NCBI GenBank assembly: GCA_027475525.1
Contig: JAMWFC010000082.1
Location: forward strand, 3,102,115-3,166,114
Direction: 5' to 3'
DNA length: 64,000 nucleotides
DNA from: Macrolepiota albuminosa
Lineage: Eukaryota; Basidiomycota; Agaricomycetes; Agaricales; Agaricaceae
Shown: positions 1-12,316 of the stretch, one piece after another
How the letters are laid out: every line of letters starts with the position of its first letter
Numbering within the stretch: the stretch's first letter is position 1
The notes under the pieces: generated by a model
Told to the model about the DNA's origin: nothing
The model's database searches: none
The model's input: the letters and a program-made list of their open reading frames with translations, nothing else
Made by a program: the position numbers and the translations under genes

Positions 1-830
1 GAACGCCAGTGCTAGGGCTGCTCTGTACCCCCAAGCTGGTCGCTAGAGTCTCCAGTGTGTCAAGTGTTGGTCGACCTATAATGTCCCTTGATGTGCTCAG
101 TCTGAGTAGAAGCCTATCAACGCTGCAAATACATCTGGAGTTCCATAGTGAGAACTTTCACTATTAAATCAGTATATTTAGTACTGAATACAGTGGGCAC
201 CTCATGCTCTTGTCATCTAAGTGCTACTACATGCACAGAAGCATACCACTCAAGTCATGCCTGGGTGGTGTATTTCATCACCTCTGGGTGTAAATCCCAG
301 AACACTCACAAGCACACAGTGTACGTGGTTTTCAACCACTGCTCCTCTGCTTCGGCATTGTTATCACTAGACGACTCAATCACCTCCTCTAGGAGGTCTG
401 CAACCTCCTGGACTTCCTCTACTGCTGGTATGCATGGGAAGCAATTTTCTGTGCTGCCTACTTCAGAAGTTGCATCCTCTTCTATATGGGCTTTCACTAT
501 TCTGGTGGACATTGAGCCCGCCACAGCCTGCCTGGCCCTACTACTCCAGCTGGGGAACATAGGTTCTCCAGCTTATACTAATGACTTGGTGTCTCCTGAG
601 GCACCCTGGGCGCCTGTCAACTGCCTAACCTCATTGGGGCCTTTGGAAGCTAGCTGGCTGGACTGTCAAGATCCTTCTGGCAGCTGCATAACTGGGGGAG
701 TCAATCCCTCTGGCATCTTGTTTCATGGCCATTGCTGGTCATTATGTTGCAAACTCTCAGCTCTCCAGCCCTCACTTTCATTCCTGGGCAAGTCAGTGCT
801 CTGACCTTGATCTCAAGCCTTGAGTTGTGA
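1..830 (-). pseudogene. Unrecognised degraded coding stretch
   Basis: Read on the minus strand, this stretch gives a mostly open but broken frame. Its longest piece (306-560) is acidic, with a Glu-rich helical tail (EEVQEVADLLEEVIESSSD). Flanking frames on both sides are interrupted by single stop codons, as in decayed transposon-associated genes elsewhere in the window. I do not recognise the family. The plus-strand frame at 148-804 has low-complexity composition and no domain, so I prefer the minus reading. Confidence 0.22.
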
Positions 831-2369
831 TTGACTCACATTGGATGCTTGCACATTCTGAGTATCTGCTAGGTTTCCCCATAGCTTGTGGGTGTTCTGC
901 CCACCGTCAGTGGAAACTGCAGAAATGGGATTACTCATTGATCTTCTGTTTGAAATTTGCATGATGTGGCTGTGCAAGAAGCTCAAGAAGCTGATAGAGT
1001 TTTGTCAATGAACTCAGTGACTGACATCAGATGCTAGGCAATAGATCCTAGCTAGTGGATTCAAAAAAATGTAATAGAGTTACAAATGTTGTGAGAGCTT
1101 AAGTCACACAGAACAGAATCAGACCAGATTGGTCTATTGACTATGTAGTGTATAACAAAAAATAAGCTGCTTAATCAGCAGCAGTTAGCTATGTATTTAT
1201 AATTATATAACTAATATTATATTATAATAAATATAATATAATATTCAACTACTAAACTAAGTAAAAGCTATGTAGTCAACGCCACATAGCAGCCTATGTT
1301 ACAAATAAATAGACTGATAGCCAGACACCATACACAGACAATCTCATCATTGAAATCAATTTACAAGTACAAAACAGGTTATATATGAAGCAACAACCAT
1401 CACTATAGTTACCTAATTTAAATATTACATCATAGTTTGATGTAGATCAATAGTTATAGAGCAGCAGCTTATATAGACTACTGCTGGAGTAACAGCTTAT
1501 ATAAACAATTGCTGGAGTACTAGCTTATATAAACCATCACTTCTTAAAGGATGGTAACATAGTAAATATTACTAAAGGTAATGTGATGAAAGATTCAAAG
1601 CACATTGAGACTACAATTAAATTAGATTGCTTGTAGTTTTTTCCTCTCCATGGTTTAGCAAAACATTTATACATAGATTTGCCAAGAAAAAAAAATGCAC
1701 TCAGTGAACAAATGGTCAAACAGACAACGGCTCAAGTCTATATTGAGACTAATTAAAACAATACAACAATACAGTTTGATACAAGTATAAATTGGTGCAT
1801 ATATTTCCTTGCAATTTAAGACTCCATAGACAACAAAACACACATACATTGAGTATTCTCCTTTTTTAAGGTCAACATACCTAACTAATACTATGTTTTT
1901 TGTCAGTTCTATATGCCCTGATTATATTATTGTAGATTTTCAACTGTTCTGGTGATATTCAAACAGTGCAAGATAATGCAACTTTTTGTGATGCAATCCT
2001 TTATATCCTGTCATGATTTTCTAGCATGCATATGCCAATGTCACTTAGGTCACATATTGTGTAACCGTATAATAAGGAACAATGAATATAATGTTACATT
2101 TGCTATCAAAACTTTACTGCATGGATATTGTTTATCCAATATATAGCCTTATTTAAACTAATATATTGTTATTAGCTCAACTCTTTTTGTAGTAAAATTG
2201 TTTGTAGTATCTAGGCTTAGAATATTAGAGTATTCGCATCTATCTGCATCTAGAGCTTCCTGTAGGAGTAGTCAATTATCTATGTGCAAGTTCCTTGGAC
2301 GTCAAAAATTGCTTTGTAAATCTAAGCATATCCTCAGATGACTTATAGGTGGTGGTAAAATTTATGTGT
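831..2369. other. AT-rich stretch with no recognisable gene
   Basis: There are no long or conserved reading frames. The segment contains an A/T-only patch near 1195-1250 and a short minisatellite at 1464-1536. It probably represents decayed repeat DNA upstream of the Helitron relic. I see no RNA gene here. Confidence 0.5.
1464..1536. repeat. Short minisatellite, about 2.5 units of 28-29 bp
   Basis: The block containing AGCTTATATA followed by CTGCTGGAGTA or a close variant occurs three times in a row, the last copy partial. Each unit is 28-29 bp with a few substitutions. Confidence 0.6.
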
Positions 2370-2371
2370 TC

Positions 2372-5300
2372 TCCTTTGCACAAGTAGATACATATATCAA
2401 TGCAAGTCAGGGCAAATATAACCCACAATATGTATTCAAATTCATCAATCATGCAAATGATGTGGATTTGCTGTTGTACACAATTACTGCAGGGTATGTG
2501 CATGCTAAGCTGTCTTTGTCTACTCTTTTGCAACATCTTGCATTGAAACAGCTAGGATCCATAGTGTATATACATAGGATTGTGCTGCCTAAGCATTTTA
2601 AAGCATTACATCTAAGTGATTTATTTAATTCTCACAGTTGCTCAAAATGTGTTAGTTAATCTACTGTATTGATGGCTGATCTCAGTTTACAAGCAAGAAA
2701 CATGCTGAGACACTTTGTAGTGCATAATCAAAAGCATGAAGTTGTTTTTGAGACAGATGTTCAGGGCCCTAACAAGCCCAAATCTCCTCTTGTGCCTTTT
2801 ACACTAAGCCTAACTATTCAAATCATATGTGACTTTTGCAACAAAACAGGTCCAGCACAATTAGAAAAAAGTGGTTGCACTGTTTGCAGTTTGCTGTGCC
2901 CAATTAAGGATATGCATACTCTAAAAAGTATGAAAGGGTTTCTTGATGTGAAAGGGTTTCTTGATGTGTTATTTGCTAAAAGAGTTATCAGAGTAGAGAG
3001 GCATTCAGGAATGGAATTTATAAGAGAAATAAGAGGCCTAATGTTGGATCATAAATGAAATTATTTGTTCAGAGTGCAGGATCCCATTGTTGAAAGGCAA
3101 AGTTTCTAAGTATGCACTTGCAAATGGTTTTTGAATTGGTGCTGTTTCAATTGTTTTATCCTATTTAAATTGAGTTGAACAGCTTTTTGTCACCAAAATA
3201 TGCAAGTCTCTTTGTTTCACACATATGTTGTCCTCAAATCTCAGCAAAATAAATGCACATTTGATTGCTTTTGAACCTTCTATTGAAAAGGTTTACTATG
3301 TACTGCCTCTTTCAAGGGCTGACATAAATGATATTTTAGCTATTCTATTTACAGGGTCTTATCAACCTACTGGAGAAGATCTCAAATGTTTGTCTTTACT
3401 TGTTTGCCAAAATGCTGATAGGCTTCTACTCAGGCTGAGCATATCAAGAGACATAATGGGCTTACTGACATTTCACATATGGAAGACTCTAGTGATCTTC
3501 TAAGACTCAGGATATCTCTGACTTTGGCGCCCCACTGCAAGCTTTACTTATCAGCTTCATCTAACATTTTCTAGTCCTTCAGCACACACTATCTGTTAAC
3601 TTCAAAGATTTAGGAGGCCTAGGATCCATAGCACTAGCACAACAGCAGAGAGGTAACTCTGACCAAACTTCAATTACTTTTGAAAGGGGTTAGCATTAGG
3701 CACTGCCATTTGACAAGGCACCTCAATCAAAAGTCTAAAGAATTAATAATGACAACACAGGATATACTTAAGCCCAACATGTTGACTTATCAGAAATTGA
3801 TACAATGTTTAGCACTGATATTAGCGCTTACAGCATCTGTTGAAAATTTCCTGACTATACTTTGGAGTGGCCTGGCCAATCAGAATTTATATTAAAAGTG
3901 AGCAGACTTATACAATTTTAAGTTAATTTAGAGTCACTATGTCCAATGGGCTATAATGCTATTAGTTACTATCATTCATGTGCTGTTGGTTGCTGTTGAC
4001 AGGTCATTGTTAGCTGGACTACAAGAAGAGACACTAATTGGTAACACAGTGAATAGACTTATCTTGGAAATGCAGTAGTGTATAGTATAAAAAATAGCTA
4101 CTACACATGTATATAACAATAAATCGTAATCTTTTAAGCACCTAAGTTATACTCAGCATTCAAATCATGCTAGCTTGTCTAACTTTGTCACTAAGTTGGG
4201 TGCTAGCTTTGTCTTTATTGTCTTTGTCATCTATAGTGCCATCTATGGGCACATTACATTATGCTACTCTTTCTCTTCTCAATATCTTTGCTTGAACTAT
4301 ATTGCTTACAACTTGCTAGATAGCATCAAAAGCACTATCATTTAGCATGTCGAATAATTACATCTGCTCGAGCATATCAGGACTCTGTCAGGACTCCTCA
4401 CAACTATGCATGCCAGGTGCTGGAGATAGTGTTATACTGTGTAATGTCCAGCACACCCAACTATAGTTGATGTTATCAATACTGTGAAGCAAGCATTGGA
4501 ATGGCTCAAGCTTAATTACTCTGCTTGTATGGATATTGAAATATGCAATAGCAATCTTGACAACTATTTAGAAAATACACCATCTTTAAAGGTTGTTTAC
4601 AAAAAGTCTCTGAGGAAAAACAAAACAGTCAACCTTGCTGTTTACCAAGTTGATGGAGACAACAGGGTATCAGCTGGTGATTGTCCTTTTGTCATGCATG
4701 GACTGACAGGCAAGGGCCTATCAGCAAAAATAAAAGATGAGCTTAAATGCATTGCTTTAAAGCACTAGCACTTTAATGGCAAAGCACTGCTAGTTGAACA
4801 TTCATCCTGTCTGGTTAATTGAATGAAGGATGCAACTATTTATCTCCAAATATTTCTCTGGTTCTTTTTGTATAACTTTGGAGGTCTAAGCTGTGTAAAG
4901 ACTGTATCTCTGTTAAGGTTTACAAAGACAATCTGCTTATGTATCATGATAAATGGTTTTAGAAAGATACTGGCTTTTTTTTTTGTGGCATTTAGTTATG
5001 AGCAGATCAGAGCTGAAACTACAAAGGGGTTTCTGATGATTAAAGAAATGACTTTACTAATATTGCTAAACACATAGCAAGTCTCAACATAAAATTACTT
5101 AAAAGTATGGCTGATTGTATGGCCAAAGGCAAGATCATCAAGTCTACAAATCAGAGGGAACAAAAATGCTTCAAAATTATTGAAGACATTAATGCTGTGT
5201 TGAGCCAGATCAACAGGTTTTCAATAACAAAAAAGCATATGAAAAATAAAATATAATTATTAATGATTGACAAAGGTGCATCTTCTTGGTTTATAACGTT

Positions 5301-8300
5301 GTTACCTGTAGATATCAGACACCCTATATGTCTGTACTATGCCAGTAATAATATAAAGTTTGAACCTAATGTATTGTTACCTTCTGACATTGCATATTGT
5401 CTTATTGTATGTAATCCTATTGCAGAGGCCAGATTTTTTCATTTTATAGTGTCTGCTTTTATAAAACATATATTGAGTATTGATACAAAATATGAGGGCT
5501 TGTATAGTCACATGTCTGCATACTATGAGACAGTTAAACAGCAAGATAGACTTACATTGCATTTATATATGATTCTTTAGCTTCATAAAAGTCTATCACC
5601 TGAGGAAGCTCATTGGAAAATCATAGATCCCTCATTTGACTTTCAGAGAGCCCTAGTGGAATATCTGGAATCTGCCTTCACTAGTGACTTCCTTACAGAG
5701 ATGATAGACAAAGTTATAAATAACATTGAAAAATTCAAGAAAATGCCAGAATATATTGATCTTACACAGATGATGCTCCAGTCCTCTTTTTCTAATCATT
5801 TGTGTCAGAATAAACAAGAAACTTCAATCAACAGACTTTCAGATGTTTCTATGAACAATATACTCTATGCAGGTCAATTTGACCCTCAGACACTGTTCTT
5901 AGAGTGTATCAAATGCAAGGAGACATCTAATTAGTAGACTCAATTTCATAACACTGTAAATAACATTGTATTTAGGTTGAATGTATATACCTGCTATGCA
6001 TCATATAAGAAGGACAGAAATAAAAAATTAAGCAAAGAGAATAAAGAGTGTCTAAACTATAAATGGGGCAGATGTAAAGCTCAGTTTCTCAAAGAACTCT
6101 TTTAACAGACTGAAGTTGACTCTTTAACAGATGTGCTTAATATGTATAAAGCAGAACCATGGCTAAACATATTCACTGCATTTTTAAGTTATTTATTTAG
6201 ATGCAATACTAATATAACTAGTCTTTGTTTGAGAACAGCAGTCAGAAATGTTCTTATATATGTCACTAAATATATAACTAAATCATTATTTAAAACATAC
6301 ACAGCATTTAAGGCCATTAGCACAGTGCTTACAAAATACCAAGATATCTTAATGAACCTCTCTCACAGCAAGAAAAAACAAGGTTTCTCATAATAAAAAT
6401 AGCTAATGTAATAAGTGCAAAGTCAGAAATGGATTTCCCAATGATATGTATGTACCTTCTTAATGATTCTAATTATTACATCAACCATAAATTTATCAAT
6501 ATTCATTGGTCTAGCTTCATTCATGAGATCAAACGTGCTTGGCCCAACAATTGGCCAACTAACTTTATATAAATCTGACAAAGTAGTGATCATTAGAAAG
6601 AAAGGCCAAGTGGTAGAACTATCTCCTGTGTTTAACTATATATACTATGGCATAAAATTATGCAACATGACATTGTACAAATGAGCTTCTAGATGTGAAT
6701 GAGTAAAATCAACTTATAGAGGGAACAAAAGTTCCAAGTCTAAATCAGCCAATATACTGACTGTTAAGTTTACAGATAATCATCCTTTGTTGGACTTTTA
6801 TGCTACTCTTGTATATCTGCCAGAGCAGAAGTGTGTGACCAATTTTATAAGTCCTACTCTTCCAAGGCATGATAAAGGAGATAGAGATGAATACAGCATT
6901 ACAATGCTTACCTTATTCAAGCCTTAAAGTTTAGATGCTGATTTAAAAAATAAGTATGATTTATAGAGCACAGCATTTGACAACCACCATTTTACTAAAA
7001 GGCAATTATGTCTTATGGCTAATATAAATATTAAATATAAGTAGATGAATGCCTATGACAACTTCTATGCACAGCTGAAGTGAGGCAGTATGACATTCCC
7101 AAGAATAAACAATTCAGTTTTCAATGTCAGAGATATCAAATAAAAGAATTATATTGACAACAAAGATAATAGACATCTGAGAACTATGGGATAGATCTTG
7201 ACTGTAATAATAAGCTTGATAAAACTGAACTAAAACATCAAAGAGACATGGCTATTTTGACTTCTACTATGATGAGCCTGCATTGGGATAAGCTTATAAT
7301 GGGCCAGACCTTTCCTGTTATAATGAAGCATTTATCTTTGGTGTCAGACATGCCTGGTACTTACTAGAGATATAAGGTTAGTGAAACTTGTACATCTATA
7401 CTAAAAAATAGGCAAAAGACATGTTATCTGTCTATAAACAGTGCATCAGAAAATTAGACAAATAAAACAAGCTGGGCATTGTGAAAGTATGTGATTGTAG
7501 TTTTCTAGAGAAAAAATATTTAAATATCAAATGAGAGCCCGCTATATCCAAAATTACTACTAGTTTCAATTTCAATAATGAACAAATCAGAGCATTTAGA
7601 ATAGTGGCTTATCATGCTGCCACTTCTCACCCTGAACAGTTGAGAATGTATATGAGGAGTATGGAGGGCACTGGAAAAATGCAGATGCTTAAGGTGCTGT
7701 CTCAATACTTTGCAGCCCATAGAAAATCTTATAGGTTTGCAGTAGTTGCTCCTATCAGTACTGTAGCATCACTGTTGAGTGGATTGACTTACTATTATCT
7801 GTTTGGAATTAATGATATAATACATGATTCTCTGGAACAATTGGCTCAAGTAAAGTCACACCTTATCGGGGTGCAATATGTATTTTTTGACAAAGTATCC
7901 ATGTTGTCTTGCAGAGATATATACAAGATATCAGTGCATCTTGCTCAGATTACATGTCTGTCACACCTCTTTTTTAATGATATAAACATGGTGTTTGCTG
8001 GCAATTTTGCTCAGCTGCTGCCAGTAACTGGCCATAAGAATGCAGTGCTATATAGTTGCAATGTAGATATGTGATTTGTAGATCTGAATGAACAAAAAGC
8101 TGCATTGGGTAAAGCAGTTTGGCACCAGGTTATTCATATTGAGACAGAATATGAAACAGACAATGCAAAGTCCAGATGACAAATTCTTTAGAACTGCTCT
8201 CGCTAACATGAGGTATCAAGCATGCATCAGAGACAATATTCATTTTTGAAGTCTTGGCAAGTCTCCAACCTTTCAGACTTCTTGCTTCTTAATGATGACT

Positions 8301-8560
8301 TTTGTAATGTGTCTATCATAACAGCACACAATATAGATAAGGATGCTGTCAATGTAGTTGGAAGTAGTAGATCTGCTCTGAAGAGTAGACTCAAGCTGAC
8401 AGATTTCTTTAGTGAAGATACTATACTTGACAAGAGTGACAAGAGCACATGCAAAGATAAAAGTAGAGGAGTATCAGGTAGAAATAGAGTTCCTCTACAC
8501 TCTTCTGTTTAGAATATTCTATGAGAGCAGCCTCTTTCATCACATAGAGACATCACAATA
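2372..8560 (+). pseudogene. Helitron Rep/helicase polyprotein relic
   Basis: RepHel nicks and rejoins DNA for rolling-circle transposition and unwinds it with a Pif1-like helicase. The visible order is: an N-terminal segment with paired cysteines (2366-3058); a segment ending LLVCQNA (3225-3415), whose continuation VKQALEWLKLNY resumes at 4483 after the solo LTR; a Helitron-like N domain (5263-5934) with GASSWFITLLPVDIRHPICL followed by an RFFHF block; a Rep region (6133-6393) with the tyrosine motif YVTKYITK; and a helicase (7604-8074) with Walker A-like GTGK and a GNFAQLLPV block. Canonical helicase motif II/III spacing is kept but many codons are stops. Downstream fragments at 8222-8512 match the later helicase. 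The gene is clearly dead. Family assignment is from remembered RepHel architecture. Confidence 0.85.
3416..4478 (+). mobile_element. Solo LTR inside the Helitron
   Basis: A 1063-bp insertion starts TGATAGG and ends TATCA. It interrupts the Helitron frame between LLVCQNA and VKQALEW. The flanking 4 bp are ATGC on the left and ATAC on the right, a target-site duplication with one G-to-A change. Removing the insert plus one duplication restores the reading frame exactly. Its start (TGATAGG, then an AGG-TCAGC-CATCAA-like run) and an internal GGACTCCTCACA block resemble the gypsy-1 LTR, so it is a distant relative. A TATA-like string AGTATAAAAAA lies near 4086. No internal genes are present. Confidence 0.75.
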
Positions 8561-8570
8561 ATACATGTTA

Positions 8571-8739
8571 TATGTTGTATGGGAGCTTGCTTTGTGCTGT
8601 ATTATACGTATCTAGCGGAGTCTGCTACACTGGAGCAGAGCAGTCCCCATGGTGCCGTAGAATACAGAGCCATGGACATGTTACAATATGCTGTATGACA
8701 TGGTCTAGTGGATTGATAAAAGGTGGGCATACATATGTG
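8571..8739. other. Spacer after the Helitron relic
   Basis: No gene is seen. Helicase similarity ends just before this stretch and the minisatellite field begins after it. Confidence 0.4.
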
Positions 8740-10080
8740 CATGCAGGCCCGGCAGATGCCAGCAGACACTAGCAGACATCAATGTGCATCAGCAGCCACC
8801 GGCGGGCATCAGCCCACAAGTGAAAACCTCCTCTATTGGCAGACATCATGGCATGAATAAACCCTCCTTGAGGTTTCCCACTTCCCTCTCCTCTCCTTTC
8901 CTCCCTGCAATAACTCAAGACTGCACGCCTCCCCTTCCTCCCCTTCCCTCCTTTTTCCACCCCTGATGCCAGTGTACATCCACAGAAGGGCCCTGCAAAT
9001 CTACGCAGGCCTACGCAAGCCACCAGCAGACATCCATGCAGACGTATGTGATCTATGCAGGCCTATGCAAGCCACCAACAGACATCTATGCAGACGTACA
9101 TCGACAGACTCAAACCTACATGGGCCCATGCAGGCCTGCGCAGGGCACTAGCGGACATCCACAGAGGCCTATGCAGGTCTACCGGGTCTGGTTAGACCAA
9201 GGAAAAAGGTAACTTTGTCTTGCCCACCATATGCCTGTAGGAGGGAATCAAACCCCTGGCCTTGGAAAAGCCTCCAGCAGCGGAATACACATTTAACCAT
9301 TGCACCACAGGTCTGTTACTAACGGATAGATTCAAAAGTCAGATAACACAATGAACAGATGCCCACCTACATTTCTGCAGGTTCCCATATAGATTTTTTG
9401 AGGTGGAAGAGAGGTGGCATACCTCCCAAAAGAGTTTTTGTGACTTGAAAGGGGCATTGGCATCAGCAGCCATTAGCTGGCCATCAGCCGTCATGACCTG
9501 CTAGCATCTGTTAGCATTTGTTGGCATCTGTTGACATCCGTTGTACATCTGTTGGCATTTGGCATGACCCGCTAGCATCTGTTGGCATCTGTTGACATCT
9601 GTTGACATCCATTGTACATCTGTTGGCATCTGCCGGATATCCACTAGTATCTGTCGGCATCTACGGGAATCTGTCAGCAACCCCTGGCATTGTCTGGCAT
9701 TGTCCAGCATCAGGGTGGGAGAGAAGAAAATGGGGTGTGTGAGCATCTGCTGCATGGAGTGGCATCTTAAAGAGCATGGGGAGTGGCAGAAGAGGGATGG
9801 GGGTGGGGAGAAAGAGGGAAAAGAGGGAAGGGGTGGAGTGTGGGTGTCTGCTAGTATGCCAGCGGACATAGCAGACGTCAGACGTCAGGTTAGGGGGTGC
9901 ATATGGTGAATGGGGCTGGCGTGTGAGGTAGTGTGGGGAGTAGAGAAGATGGCACTGGAGAGAAAGAGGAGGAAGGGCAGAAGAGGGTGCATGAGTGTCC
10001 GCTGTCTGCTGGCATGCCAGTGGGTGGTAGCAGACGGTAGCTGATGTTGGCATGTAAGCCAGCTGATGTCAGCAGTGCAA
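8740..10080. repeat. Minisatellite field with inverted symmetry
   Basis: The left part (8740-9190) repeats motifs such as CCAGCAGACATC and CAGGCCTATGCAAGCCACCA. An imperfect pair of about 47 bp lies around 9005-9110. The right part (9440-9720) repeats GGCATCTGTTGACATC-like units of 11-12 bp, which are largely the reverse complement of the left motif. Pyrimidine-rich DNA at 8875-8960 is mirrored by purine-rich DNA at 9710-9835. No protein gene is supported here. Confidence 0.6.
9236..9313 (-). repeat. tRNA-derived SINE-like unit
   Basis: On the minus strand a pol III A box (TGGTGCAATGG) is followed at tRNA-like spacing by a B box (GGTTTGATTCC). The acceptor arms pair only in part (five of seven, offset), so this is a tRNA-like relic, not a working tRNA gene. 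Confidence 0.6.
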
Positions 10081-10263
10081 CCAGTCCCAGTGGTTCAGTG
10101 GAATATTTGTTTATTGATATTCAATATTGTGTATAGCAGTGGGTTCTACTCCCTCTACTCTACCTTAATGGGGACTAATGGTGTGTTTTTATACGGATGC
10201 ATTTTTGTTCTACATGTACATCGTACTGACCTGTAGTAAGTGCCTGTAGTAGTTGATCTGACC
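9945..10263 (+). repeat. Dispersed repeat, inverted partner of 41748-42078
   Basis: This segment is close to the reverse complement of 41748-42078. The match covers the TGGCATGCCAGC region, the tRNA-like unit and its tail with the GTACTGACCTGTAGTAAGTGCC block. The two copies lie about 31 kb apart in opposite orientation. It probably marks one element family carrying a tRNA-like head. Confidence 0.7.
10081..10164 (+). repeat. tRNA-derived SINE-like unit
   Basis: A box TGGTTCAGTGG at about 10090 and B box GGGTTCTACTCC at 10141. Between them is an A/T-rich insert (GAATATTTGTTTATTG...) longer than in a normal tRNA. The same layout recurs in the other units of this window. Confidence 0.65.
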
Positions 10264-10534
10264 AAAACTCTAGAAATTACTGAAGTGGGATAGGATGGAG
10301 GAGTTGATGCATGAGATCATTCCAGTACACATGACAAGTGATGATACACCTTTTTTACAAAGACCAGCACAAAGGTAGCCAGCCACAGGATATTATCAAC
10401 TTGTCATGAGCACTGGAATGAACACATGTGCAAACTTGTCCATCTTATGCTACTGCAGAAATCTCTGAAGTTTTCAACGGATCAAATTCATGACGCTAGC
10501 AGATGTCAGTGGCCTGCTGCTATTATATAATGTA

Positions 10535-10621
10535 AACTAGCAGGAGTTGAACCTACCTCTTGTGCACAATATGAAATATCAATTTATGAATATTTCATTG
10601 TACCACAGGTGCTTACTACAA
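10535..10621 (-). repeat. tRNA-derived SINE-like unit
   Basis: On the minus strand, A-box-like TGTGGTACAATG is followed by B-box-like AGGTTCAACTCC. The A/T-rich middle matches the units at 41361-41605. Confidence 0.6.
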
Positions 10622-10833
10622 GTCAGGACGGTGTTCATGTAGTGCACAAATAGACCCATACAGAATTTGAATGGATAGAGATTTTATTGCAACTAGTGCA
10701 TCTGTATTGAATTGACAATATTAGACTAATATTTATTTACACCATAGAAGTATACAGGAAAGAGGAAAACTATGGGGTGTAGCAAAATATTAGACTGATA
10801 TTGATTTACACCATCACGTTATACACGAAGCGT

Positions 10834-11761
10834 TGATAGGACCCCATACAGGATCAGCGCATCAACGGCAGGCTGCGGCAACATGGCACGGGCTCGGGAT
10901 ACCTTAGCGCGCGCTAACTAACTAATTTTGGCAATATTTGATGGCCACGCATGGCAAGAAGCAGATCCAATCAATGATAGCGCTGATGGCAGACAGAATG
11001 ACAACTGACAGATGGCATCAGTCACTGACGACAGTGCTTAGCGAGAAGCCTGATGATCTATCAAAAACTGACGGACAGCTTGGCGTTTGACCTTGGCGTC
11101 TGACACTGCTTAGCGCCTCGATCTGGCACCTGACACCGCTAAGCCCTTTGGACAGACAGAAGGGTGATAGATTGATGGTTTAGCTTCGTGATCTGTCGCC
11201 TGGCATCGCTAAGGCTCTTGAATAGATGGTAGGGATCTGAAACCATTGGAGCTACCCCTATAAATTTTCTAGTTTACCGCACTCTGGCGTCATTAGCCAC
11301 TGGCAACGGCGAACTCATTGTAGTATAAAAGTACTTACCGACTTGTAAAGAGAATAACAGACCAGAGTTTCCTGCTCCCTTTTCTTCAGTCTCCCTTATG
11401 CTCAATATTTCATTTACGGTCGGCAACGTCGAACTCATCAGCAGTTACAGATGCTCGCCAACACTCGACACATTCGCGCCTTGCAGCTATGGCAGGCATT
11501 ATTGACGCTTAGACCTCGCTAAGCTTACCAAGTTCTTGCCGCTTACCTTTGCTGTGTTCACTTACCGCTCCTTCCCTAGGTGCTTTACCTTAGCGCTTGA
11601 CACTTGCTGACCCCGTTACCGACTTTTCCCCATTTTCATAGGCGCGTTCTCTGGGACCTGCCCGGGACTCCTCACATCACTTATAGCGCGCCCAACGCAA
11701 GCAATTGGTATGGTAACACTACTGATATATTTGTTACTGACCAACACTTTGGGCGTCATCA
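10834..11761 (+). repeat. gypsy-1 5' LTR
   Basis: 928 bp, starting TGATAGGACC and ending GGGCGTCATCA. It is matched by the 3' LTR at 21416. A TATA-like AGTATAAAAG lies near 11322 and probably marks the U3/R promoter. Confidence 0.93.
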
Positions 11762-11764
11762 AAT

Positions 11765-11782
11765 TGGAGCCCACCGTGAGGG
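11765..11782 (+). other. Probable primer binding site of gypsy-1
   Basis: TGGAGCCCACCGTGAG begins 3 nt after the 5' LTR. TGG fits pairing with a tRNA CCA end. I did not identify the tRNA. gypsy-2 keeps the equivalent site at 24722. Confidence 0.5.
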
Positions 11783-11934
11783 ATCTCTAGGGCAGAATTC
11801 TGCCAGAAACCCGTCTCCAGCGTAGGCGCCGCCTGCTAGAACAGTTGGCAGAAGGCATAGCTCCTTCCCATCCATCAACTCCACAACCACCTGGTGCCTT
11901 ACCGGGTCTCTCTCTTGCACAGGAACTACAGAAC

Positions 11935-12088
11935 GCCACTGTAGACGAATTTCCTGATCTCTTCCCGCATTCTCTCGATTATAGCGCCGACGACCCCTTA
12001 GCGTCGCCATTGCCACTGTAGACGAATTTCCTGATCTCTTCCCGCATTCTCTCGATTATAGCGCCGACGACCCCTTAGCGTCGCCATT
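11935..12088 (+). repeat. Perfect 77-bp tandem duplication 1
   Basis: 11935-12011 equals 12012-12088. It lies in the gypsy-1 leader. gypsy-2 has one copy. Confidence 0.95.
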
Positions 12089-12159
12089 CACCGTACCACA
12101 ACCAGTCACCCCCATTACTCCGTTAACGCTTCTTTCTCAACTTATCTCTCTTACCCCGT

Positions 12160-12316
12160 CGCCAATCTCTAGAACTCCTTCCCCACTACCGCTAACCAAA
12201 CTCGCCAACACAGTCGCTATGGAACAACAAGTCCAGCGCCAATCTCTAGAACTCCTTCCCCACTACCGCTAACCAAACTCGCCAACACAGTCGCTATGGA
12301 ACAACAAGTCCAGCGC
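12160..12316 (+). repeat. Perfect 77-bp tandem duplication 2
   Basis: Period 77 from 12160 (12160-12236 equals 12237-12313, matching 3 bp further). It duplicates the gag start. gypsy-2 has one copy. Confidence 0.95.

Larger units (their letters stand above)
2370..8570 (+). mobile_element. Decayed Helitron (rolling-circle transposon)
   Basis: Fragments in the same order as a basidiomycete Helitron RepHel polyprotein run through this interval. They are the N-terminal Cys-rich region, a Helitron-like N domain, the Rep YxxK region and a Pif1-type helicase. The left end upstream of 2370 and the right end (normally a hairpin and CTRR) were not found. Helicase similarity fades near 8550, so the 3' part seems truncated. 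The sequence is AT-rich with many stop codons, consistent with long-term mutation. A solo LTR interrupts it at 3416-4478. Confidence 0.85.

Noticed and set aside
148..804. 218-codon plus-strand frame
   Set aside because: No domain, odd composition and no splice or start context. The opposite strand has a better acidic frame.
1195..1250. Possible AT-rich replication origin or mitochondrial insert
   Set aside because: Only simple A/T runs, with no mitochondrial gene or defined origin motif.
9236..9313. Functional tRNA gene
   Set aside because: A and B boxes are present, but acceptor pairing is poor and the layout matches SINE-like relics elsewhere in the window.
8740..9720. CRISPR-like repeat array
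   Set aside because: Repeats are degenerate, without unique spacers of constant length, and the genome is eukaryotic.
9592..9909. Overlapping frames in both strands through 9501-10053
   Set aside because: They translate minisatellite repeats, giving repetitive Cys/His/Met or Pro strings.
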